Positions 55,556-62,073 of a stretch of 64,000 nt of DNA are shown piece by piece. This DNA is from Pseudoalteromonas luteoviolacea (lineage in GTDB: Bacteria > Pseudomonadota > Gammaproteobacteria > Enterobacterales > Alteromonadaceae): assembly GCF_001750165.1 (NCBI RefSeq), contig NZ_CP015411.1, positions 4,440,501 through 4,504,500 of the forward strand, written 5' to 3'. The notes beneath the pieces are model-generated. The model searched no databases and was not told the DNA's origin. It worked only from the letters and a program-made list of their open reading frames with translations. Numbering within the stretch: the first letter of the stretch is position 1; each line of letters starts with the position of its first letter. Made by a program: the position numbers and the translations under genes.

Positions 55556-55623
55556 TTCGATATAAAGTTCCCCAATAGTCCCCCATCTCTGGGTCGGACA
55601 AATCAATAACTTAGGGACTAAAC

Positions 55624-55797
55624 ATGGCGTCATATTCAATAGAAAAACGACCAAAAGCGAACGGAGACATATCGCATCGCGCTGTCGTTTTTGTCAAAAA
55701 CAAAGGCAAAATTATACACCGAGAATCGAAAACTTTCAGTAAAAAGACATATAACAATGGCGCTCTATGGGCCCTAAGCGCAACTTATGAGTTTTAA
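55624..55797 (+). pseudogene. N-terminal fragment of a dusA-associated tyrosine integrase
   Basis: 57-codon frame from ATG 55624 to TAA 55797. Residues 1-42 (MASYSIEKRPKANGDISHRA...KGKIIHRESKTFSKK) match the arm-binding N-terminus of integrases that insert genomic islands and prophages into dusA, including the RAVV strand and RESKTF. After residue 42 the sequence no longer follows the family and stops, so about 85-90% of the usual roughly 400 residues and all catalytic residues are missing. This reads as the relic of an excised or decayed element. It points away from dusA. Confidence 0.7.
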
Positions 55798-55798
55798 A

Positions 55799-56359
55799 CT
55801 ACGATTTTACGCGATGTTTTCTAGAGTTGAGTGCAAGCTTAATCGAGTATATAGTCAAAATGATAAATGTCGCTAAATTGCAAAGTGGAATACCGATAGA
55901 ATAAATGGTATTGAAGTAGTTAAAATCAAAGTACCCTCTGGCGATGAATTGTATAATATTAAAGGTGGCAGAAAAGATCACCATACCTGCACATAGCTTT
56001 GCACAGTTAGAGAAGTTACAGTCTCTGATTTTATGAAAAAGATAAAGGGAAATAATGAATATTGCGCCGTGGACTATAAATGAAAAGTAATATAGCCTTC
56101 TAAGCTCTATTTTATCCATGGATATATTCAGTACAGCATCTGCAACCCTTGCACCAATAAAATAGAATATCAGCGTACAAAATGCGGTAAGAAAACACGA
56201 ATGCAATTCATGATCATCTTGTGTTTTTAGAGTATTTTTTCCACCAAAAAATAAACTAAACCGATGCTCCCAAAATTTTGTTACCAAAAAGACGATTATC
56301 ACTAGCTCAAAGCTTCTAAAAACAGGCCCTAAGCTAGCCAAAAACTCATACCATACCAT
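55799..56359 (-). CDS. Multi-pass membrane protein of unknown function, second gene of the peptide locus
   Basis: 186 residues with five predicted membrane helices (VFRSFELVIIVFLVTKFW; FLTAFCTLIFYFIGARVA; YYFSFIVHGAIFIISLYLFH; LCAGMVIFSATFNIIQFIA; LCNLATFIILTIYSIKLAL). It begins 36 bases after the double-glycine peptide gene, both on the minus strand, and ends two bases from the integrase relic. An AAGGAA lies 12 bases before the ATG. Codon use is visibly AT-rich compared with core genes, in keeping with acquired DNA. Not recognised as a known immunity or transporter family; immunity, sensing or export is possible. Confidence 0.72.
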   Translation of the reverse strand: MVWYEFLASLGPVFRSFELVIIVFLVTKFWEHRFSLFFGGKNTLKTQDDHELHSCFLTAFCTLIFYFIGARVADAVLNISMDKIELRRLYYFSFIVHGAIFIISLYLFHKIRDCNFSNCAKLCAGMVIFSATFNIIQFIARGYFDFNYFNTIYSIGIPLCNLATFIILTIYSIKLALNSRKHRVKS

Positions 56360-56395
56360 ACTTTTAATGATTCCTTCCGTAAGACAACGTATAGC

Positions 56396-56536
56396 CTATA
56401 TTTTTCTCACAAACCATAAAGGTTGCATCTCCATGGCTTGAGGTGGGTTGCGACCTTCAGAAAAACCAGTCCCTCCCTTTACGTACTCAGCTGCAAAATT
56501 AGACAATACTTTTAAGTTTTTCTTTTTTACTTTCAT
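56396..56536 (-). CDS. Candidate double-glycine-leader precursor peptide (RiPP or bacteriocin-like)
   Basis: 46 residues from ATG 56534-56536 to TAG 56396-56398. The first 22 residues, basic then amphipathic (MKVKKKNLKVLSNFAAEYVK followed by GG), have the pattern of leaders cut by C39 peptidase/ABC exporters: KKxNLKxLSN, and a Gly-Gly cleavage site at 21-22. The predicted core is 24 residues (TGFSEGRNPPQAMEMQPLWF and VRKI). It has no Cys, so neither lanthionine nor disulfide is expected. An AAGGA lies nine bases upstream. Followed 36 bases later by a membrane protein. Leader type is inferred from pattern; no homologue was checked. Confidence 0.6.
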   Translation of the reverse strand: MKVKKKNLKVLSNFAAEYVKGGTGFSEGRNPPQAMEMQPLWFVRKI

Positions 56537-56917
56537 AATGCAAAATCCTTAATAACCACTTTATACTGAACTACATAAATAGAGAATGGCATACTAGCCC
56601 AAACACTATTTTATGTAATTATTAATATTTATCTATACATTAGCTAATTATTGCACTGATTTAAACGAATCTTTTCACATATCATTATGAAAATATGTCT
56701 AGTCTAAGCTTTTTGAATATTCAACCATATTGCCTCCCCAAAGCCGCATTGTCTCTAGCGCTAAGTGGGCACAGAGTTTAATAACCCATGAATTTAACCC
56801 TCAGAAAAGTTACTTGTAATATTGCAAACAAGCACAAGTAACTTATGAGATTTTTCATGCTTTCTCTTTTTATGGCTTAAAATGGATGTATACCTAAGTG
56901 GTTATTCCTAGCGATTT
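56537..56917. other. AT-rich gap upstream of the peptide gene, with a hairpin after galE
   Basis: 381 bases with no convincing open frame. It should hold the promoter of the peptide gene; a TATAAA at about 56560 is a possible -10 but lacks a good -35. The perfect 11-base inverted repeat AAGTTACTTGT / ACAAGTAACTT (56807-56817 and 56834-56844; 16-base loop) lies 74 bases after the galE stop and is a weak terminator candidate. Confidence 0.45.
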
Positions 56918-57934
56918 TTACGCAATATACCCTTCTGGGTTATTTTTTTGCCAATTCCATGAATCTCGCATCATACAATTAATATCTCGTTGCGCTTCCC
57001 AACCCAGTTCCTTATGTGCTTTTTCAGGCGCAGCATAGCAAGCAGAGACATCTCCTGCACGGCGTGGTTTAATATTATAAGGAATCGACTTGTTCGATGC
57101 CGACTCAAACGCATTCACCATATCCAATACAGAATAACCATTACCTGTACCTAAGTTATAAATATGAACACCATTATTTTGCTCTAACTTCTGAAGCGAC
57201 TTTAAATGTCCAACAGCAAGATCAACAACATGGATATAATCCCTTACCCCAGTGCCATCATGGGTATCGTAATCGTCGCCAAAAACACCCAACTCCTTTA
57301 ATTTACCGACCGCAACTTGTGTAATATAAGGCAGTAAATTATTAGGGATCCCGTTAGGGTCTTCACCAATTAGGCCTGATTCATGTGCACCAACTGGGTT
57401 GAAATAGCGTAATATCGCAAACGCCCACCGATCATCTGATTTGGCAACATCTTGTAAAACCATTTCCGCCATCAGCTTAGACGTGCCATAAGGATTGGTA
57501 GTCCCCCCTACAGGGAAGTCTTCACGAATAGGTAGACTCTGTGGATCACCATAAACAGTTGCCGATGAACTAAAGACCAGCTTAAATACCCCTGCGTGTC
57601 TCATAGCATCTAACAAAGTTAGAGTCCCTTGTACGTTAGTTTGATAATACTCAATCGGTTTTTGAACCGACTCGCCAACAGCTTTAAGACCTGCAAAGTG
57701 AATAACTTGATCAATATCATGCTTCGAAAACACAGAATCTAAAAAGTCACGATCTAGGATATCTCCTTCATAAAACGTCACATCTTTACCCGTAATCTCC
57801 TTAACACGACTCAATGCCACTAAAGATGAATTCACTAGATTATCTATAACAATGACTTCATTACTTTGATGAAGTAACTCAACGACAGTGTGAGAACCGA
57901 TATAACCTGTACCACCTGTAACTAAAACCACCAT
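56918..57934 (-). CDS. galE: UDP-glucose 4-epimerase
   Basis: 338-residue NAD-dependent SDR enzyme that interconverts UDP-glucose and UDP-galactose for galactose use and surface polysaccharides. Visible: dinucleotide loop GGTGYIGSHT (7-16), FAGLKAVGESV, the catalytic Ser-Ser/Thr and YxxxK set (SSSATVYGD; NPYGTSK with Tyr and Lys) and RYFNPVGAHESG. Length is standard. It is not in a gal operon; the flanks are the accessory island and a PD40 propeller gene. Confidence 0.96.
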   Translation of the reverse strand: MVVLVTGGTGYIGSHTVVELLHQSNEVIVIDNLVNSSLVALSRVKEITGKDVTFYEGDILDRDFLDSVFSKHDIDQVIHFAGLKAVGESVQKPIEYYQTNVQGTLTLLDAMRHAGVFKLVFSSSATVYGDPQSLPIREDFPVGGTTNPYGTSKLMAEMVLQDVAKSDDRWAFAILRYFNPVGAHESGLIGEDPNGIPNNLLPYITQVAVGKLKELGVFGDDYDTHDGTGVRDYIHVVDLAVGHLKSLQKLEQNNGVHIYNLGTGNGYSVLDMVNAFESASNKSIPYNIKPRRAGDVSACYAAPEKAHKELGWEAQRDINCMMRDSWNWQKNNPEGYIA

Positions 57935-57999
57935 GTTTGTCCTACCTAAATAAATAGTATTTACGCTTGCTGTATTGCGAAGTTTGCATTATGTAGCGT

Positions 58000-58866
58000 T
58001 TATCGCTCACAGACAAAAGCCAAAGCCCCTTTGTAATAGCTTAGTCTGGTGATTTCAGTACCACAATAATCTTGCAAATTACGCCATAAAATTACGGACT
58101 TTGGCGTATCCAAATGTCTTAAAAAGATCTTATTATCAATGGCATAAATTATTTTATCACCATTAATCCAAGTATAATCACGCACACTACTTGGCAACCT
58201 AAAATGCTTGCTTACCCCTCCAGTTGAGCTGGAATAGGTCGCAAACCACTGCTGGCCATCTACAAAATATGTGAAGCTATATATGTCCCTTATCGAATTG
58301 TAAGCAAGACTACGTCCTATATCTTTTGCTACTACCTTAGGTAAATGTCCTGATAAGTTTGTAAATTGTAACGAATGAGGCTCACCAAGAATAAACAAAA
58401 GCACATCCTCATCCCTTCCCCAAGCGTGATAACCCACCGGTTTTATATGCTCAAATATACGGGAAGGAGGTTGCGACTTATCTTCGGGGTAATACCACAA
58501 CCTTTGCTCTCCAGATTGCTCTACTACTATGGTTGATATACCTTTTTTATGTGGGAAAATTGTCGGTGAATACTCTGACTCTGGCGTATTGGTTAAATTA
58601 GTATGTGACTTATCATCAAAACGGTACAAAAATAAATCAGTTTGAGATTGCCCTTCGGACCTTACTTCTTTGGTGTAGTAAACGCCCTCCTGTGTGACCA
58701 AGGGTTGATTGTGATAGGCACTTTGTCCAGTGAGAGGCTTCACGGAAAACCCCGCCGCAGTCTCCTGCGCCAACCATATTTGACTTTTTGGCATTTCAGC
58801 CTGTGCGTACTTGACTAGGGCAAAGCAACACACCACCAGCACACTAATTATGGCTCTATACATCAT
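58000..58866 (-). CDS. Exported PD40/TolB-like beta-propeller protein
   Basis: 288 residues with a signal peptide (RAIISVLVVCCFALVKYAQA). The rest is a run of short beta repeats of the PD40/WD40-like type (LTNTPESEYSPTIFPHKKG, RLWYYPEDKSQPP, GYHAWGRDEDVLLFI), as in TolB propellers and in the sensory part of some CadC-like regulators. No helix-turn-helix or catalytic domain is attached. AAGGAATC lies before tandem ATGs. Periplasmic binding role is inferred; two Cys near the end (YCGTE and FVCER) could pair. Confidence 0.75.
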   Translation of the reverse strand: MMYRAIISVLVVCCFALVKYAQAEMPKSQIWLAQETAAGFSVKPLTGQSAYHNQPLVTQEGVYYTKEVRSEGQSQTDLFLYRFDDKSHTNLTNTPESEYSPTIFPHKKGISTIVVEQSGEQRLWYYPEDKSQPPSRIFEHIKPVGYHAWGRDEDVLLFILGEPHSLQFTNLSGHLPKVVAKDIGRSLAYNSIRDIYSFTYFVDGQQWFATYSSSTGGVSKHFRLPSSVRDYTWINGDKIIYAIDNKIFLRHLDTPKSVILWRNLQDYCGTEITRLSYYKGALAFVCER

Positions 58867-58964
58867 GATTCCTTTTTATTTTTGATCTTACCCAGTACAA
58901 CCCCCAAAAACCAATAAAATTTCACAATTAAGTGTGCAAGCCGTATATGAAAAATAACCTATCC

Positions 58965-58981
58965 TCGCAAAGCGCTTGCGA
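58965..58981. promoter_or_regulatory. Palindromic operator-like element upstream of prk
   Basis: TCGCAA-AGCGC-TTGCGA, a 17-base inverted repeat with an AAGCGCTT core, 170 bases before the phosphoribulokinase ATG. The shape resembles LacI/PurR-type operators (CGCAAA...TTTGCG), but the spacing is odd. Candidate only. Confidence 0.3.
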
Positions 58982-59150
58982 AATTTTCGTCTTTCAGTAA
59001 CATCAAATTAAAGCTCCAGTGATGACGACAGCGAATTTGTTGTGCTTCACATGACTTAAAGCAGGAGCGCGATCGGTGCGCCTCGATATTCGGCATAACA
59101 AGCTTTATATAGTTAGGCCACTATTAGATTCCGTTTTTACTGAGGTTATC

Positions 59151-60050
59151 ATGTCACAACAACACCCAATCATTGCGATTACAGGAAGTTCGGGCGCTGG
59201 AACCACCACTACGACTAATGCGATAAAGCATATTTTCCGCAGCCTAGATGCTAAGGCAGCGCTGGTTGAAGGAGATAGTTTTCATCGATACACCCGACCT
59301 GAAATGGATAAACTCAAACGGGAAGCTTTGCAAGAAGGTAAACACTTAAGTTACTTCGGCCAGCAAGCGAATGACTTTGAAGCCCTAGAAGAATTATTCG
59401 CCAGTTATGGGAAAAAAGGGAATGGAAGAATACGTAAGTACTTACATACATTCGATGATGCTGTTCCTTACAACCAACTTCCAGGCACATTTACACCATA
59501 TCAAGATCTAGAAAATAATACCGACATGCTATTTTATGAAGGCTTACATGGTGGTGTGGTCACTGAAGAACACAACGTTGCCAAGCATGTTGACCTGCTC
59601 ATAGGAATGGTGCCCATCATAAATCTAGAGTGGATCCAAAAACTCATTAGAGACACACATGATCGCGGCCACTCAAGAGAGGCAGTAATGACTTCCATCG
59701 TGCGTAGTATGGATGATTATATTAACCACATCACCCCCCAGTTCTCTCGCACACACATTAACTTCCAGCGAGTACCCACTGTGGATACATCTAATCCTTT
59801 CAGCGCAAAAGATATCCCTTCTTTGGATGAGAGTTTCGTGGTGATCCGTTTTCGTGGTATTGATGATGTGAACTTTCCCTATTATTTACAAATGATCGAG
59901 GGGAGCTTTATGTCACGGGTTAACACCTTAGTTGTGCCTGGCGGTAAAATGGGGTTGGCGATGGAGTTAGTGCTAACACCACTTATTAAAGATTTACTTA
60001 TTAAAAAGCGCGCCTATGAAAATTTAGCACCAACAGAGTTAAATATTTAA
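59151..60050 (+). CDS. prkB: Phosphoribulokinase (PrkB type)
   Basis: 299 residues from ATG 59151, where a TGAGGT ribosome site sits directly upstream; the frame itself opens 25 codons earlier. P-loop ITGSSGAGTTTTT (about 9-21), EGDSFHRYTRPEM (substrate Asp and His), YEGLHGG and the RDTHDRGHSREA segment mark the family, which phosphorylates ribulose-5-phosphate. In E. coli-type heterotrophs PrkB occurs without RuBisCO and its role is unclear; no RuBisCO gene is present in this window. Confidence 0.93.
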   Translation: MSQQHPIIAITGSSGAGTTTTTNAIKHIFRSLDAKAALVEGDSFHRYTRPEMDKLKREALQEGKHLSYFGQQANDFEALEELFASYGKKGNGRIRKYLHTFDDAVPYNQLPGTFTPYQDLENNTDMLFYEGLHGGVVTEEHNVAKHVDLLIGMVPIINLEWIQKLIRDTHDRGHSREAVMTSIVRSMDDYINHITPQFSRTHINFQRVPTVDTSNPFSAKDIPSLDESFVVIRFRGIDDVNFPYYLQMIEGSFMSRVNTLVVPGGKMGLAMELVLTPLIKDLLIKKRAYENLAPTELNI

Positions 60051-60112
60051 ATTTGCCTTATTTCACTGTCTCTCAGTAAACTAGCTATTCAAAATTGAGG
60101 GATGTGAAATTA

Positions 60113-60646
60113 ATGATGCTTAAAATACTTGTTGGTTCTAAGAACCCAGTAAAAATAAACGCCGCAAAAACGATTTTTCAACAATACTTTCCAGAAGCAG
60201 ACATTATCTGTGAAGGCCATCACGCACCCAGTGGTGTCCCAGATCAGCCCCTTGGCGAGCTGGATACGCGCCTTGGTGCTCAAAATAGAGTTGATTACCT
60301 CAAAGTACATTATGATGCAGATTATTACTGTGCAATGGAAGGCGGTGCAGCTAGATTCGACTATGGCGCAGCCACATTTGCATTTGTAGTGATCGCTGAC
60401 AAACAGTATTCAAGTGTGAGTAGAAGCTGTAATCTACCACTGCCTGATAAAATATACTCTGCTTTAGAGCAAGGAGAAGAACTTGGACATGTTATGGACC
60501 GCGTGTTCAACACAACCAACATCAAGCAAAAAGGTGGCGCGATAGGTTTACTCACCAATAACCTCGCAACAAGAGAAAGCTCATACACCCAAGCACTCAC
60601 ATTAGCTATGGCCCCATTTATGCATTCAGAGTTGTATAGTTCATGA
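60113..60646 (+). CDS. yjjX: Non-canonical purine NTP phosphatase YjjX
   Basis: House-cleaning enzyme that hydrolyses inosine and xanthosine triphosphates. About 177 residues from ATG 60113 (GAGGGA about 10 bases upstream; a second ATG follows directly). Motifs: LKILVGSKNPVKINAAK at the start, YYCAMEGGAARFD and GGAIGLLTNN. The stop overlaps the start of yjjG (ATGA), so the pair is translationally coupled. Confidence 0.94.
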   Translation: MMLKILVGSKNPVKINAAKTIFQQYFPEADIICEGHHAPSGVPDQPLGELDTRLGAQNRVDYLKVHYDADYYCAMEGGAARFDYGAATFAFVVIADKQYSSVSRSCNLPLPDKIYSALEQGEELGHVMDRVFNTTNIKQKGGAIGLLTNNLATRESSYTQALTLAMAPFMHSELYSS

Positions 60647-61317
60647 AGTACTCCCACATCATTTTTGACGCCGATGAAACGCTATTTCATTTTGATGCCT
60701 ACCTTGGTCTGCAAACTCTCTTCAAACAACATGGTGTCACATTTGACCGACAAGACTACAACGAATATCAAACGCTCAATGCGCCGCTGTGGGTGCAATA
60801 TCAAGATGGCAAAATTGATGCACAAACACTGCAAGTGACGCGCTTCAATGCATGGGCTTCCAAGTTATCTGTTTCACCAGAGTCTTTGAATTTAGGCTTT
60901 TTAAACGCCATGGCTGATATATGCAAACCTTTACCAGGAGCACAGTCACTTCTAACAGCACTCAATCCAACAACCTCGTTGAATATCATCACTAATGGAT
61001 TTACTGCACTACAAGAAAAGCGCTTGCACAAGACCGGATTTAAACCGTTTTTTGATCATGTGGTCATTTCAGAACAAGTAGGCGTCGCTAAACCAGACCC
61101 ACAAGTCTTTGAACACACATTAGCGCTATTAGGTAATCCCAGCAAAGAGCGGGTTTTGATGGTAGGGGATACACCAAAGAGTGACATATTGGGTGCAAAC
61201 CGGTTTGGTATTGATAGTTGCTGGTTACAGCATGATGGACAAACCTGTCCAGCAGATATAACCCCCACTTACCAAGTCAATCGTTTGTCAGAATTAAAGG
61301 CGCTACTGATAAAGTAG
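60643..61317 (+). CDS. yjjG: Pyrimidine 5'-nucleotidase YjjG (HAD family)
   Basis: 224-residue HAD phosphatase. Motif I FDADETLFHFD supplies the nucleophile Asp, motif II is in NIITNG, the Lys of motif III in VGVAKPDPQVF, and motif IV is GDTPKSDILGA. YjjG in E. coli acts on dUMP, dTMP and UMP and removes damaged pyrimidine nucleotides. Translated from an ATG inside the yjjX stop, so the two house-cleaning enzymes are made together. Notable beside the absence of dut elsewhere in the window. Confidence 0.94.
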   Translation: MKYSHIIFDADETLFHFDAYLGLQTLFKQHGVTFDRQDYNEYQTLNAPLWVQYQDGKIDAQTLQVTRFNAWASKLSVSPESLNLGFLNAMADICKPLPGAQSLLTALNPTTSLNIITNGFTALQEKRLHKTGFKPFFDHVVISEQVGVAKPDPQVFEHTLALLGNPSKERVLMVGDTPKSDILGANRFGIDSCWLQHDGQTCPADITPTYQVNRLSELKALLIK

Positions 61318-61333
61318 CCCCTCCGAGTATTAC

Positions 61334-62071
61334 TTACAAGCTACGTTGACGCAGTACTTCAAACAAGCAAACGCCTGTCGCCACTGACACATTCAAGCTC
61401 GACACAGTGCCAACCATTGGGATTTTTACTAATAAATCACAATGCTCTCGGGTCAAACGGCGCATACCATCGCCTTCTGCACCCATCACAATGGCGATTG
61501 GGCCTTTTAAATCTGAAGTGAAAACTTCACTGTCAGTTTCACCGGCAGTACCCACAACCCAAACTCCCGCTTCTTTAATATCACGCAGTGTTCTTGCCAA
61601 GTTAGTGACCTGAATAAGCGGTACTGTTTCTGCAGCCCCACACGCCACTTTACGGGCCGTGCCATTGAGTTTCGCAGACTTATCTTTTGGCACGATCACC
61701 GCGTGCACACCTGCGGCATCTGCACTACGTAAGCAAGCACCTAAATTATGAGGGTCTGTCACGCCATCTAGCACTAAGAAAAATGGCGCGGTATTAGCAT
61801 CGATAATCCCCTGAAGGTCATTTTCATTCAATGTACGCGGCGCTTTTACATTGGCAATAATGCCTTGGTGCTGCTCACCTTTCGCTTTGTTATCTAAGGC
61901 TTTACGCTGCATAAACTGCACCGAGATACCAAATTTACGCGCTTCATTGACCACCGCACTCAAACGCTTATCCTCACGCCCTTTTAGTGCGTAAATCTCC
62001 AAAAAACGCTCTGGCTCTTTGGCTAAAATGGCTTCGATAGAGTGAAAGCCAAAAATTAATTCATTACTCAA
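61334..62071 (-). CDS. rlmB: 23S rRNA (guanosine-2251-2'-O)-methyltransferase
   Basis: 245-residue SPOUT methyltransferase that modifies Gm2251 in the ribosomal P-loop. N-terminal L30e-like part (FGFHSIEAILAKEPERF), then the trefoil knot with LVLDGVTDPHNLGACLRSAD, IVMGAEGDGMRRLT and SSLNVSVATGVCLFEV. The start is a TTG at 62069-62071, with GGAG seven bases before it inside the rnr stop region; no in-frame ATG exists until residue 54. It begins two bases after the rnr stop. Confidence 0.95.
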   Translation of the reverse strand: MSNELIFGFHSIEAILAKEPERFLEIYALKGREDKRLSAVVNEARKFGISVQFMQRKALDNKAKGEQHQGIIANVKAPRTLNENDLQGIIDANTAPFFLVLDGVTDPHNLGACLRSADAAGVHAVIVPKDKSAKLNGTARKVACGAAETVPLIQVTNLARTLRDIKEAGVWVVGTAGETDSEVFTSDLKGPIAIVMGAEGDGMRRLTREHCDLLVKIPMVGTVSSLNVSVATGVCLFEVLRQRSL

Positions 62072-62073
62072 AA

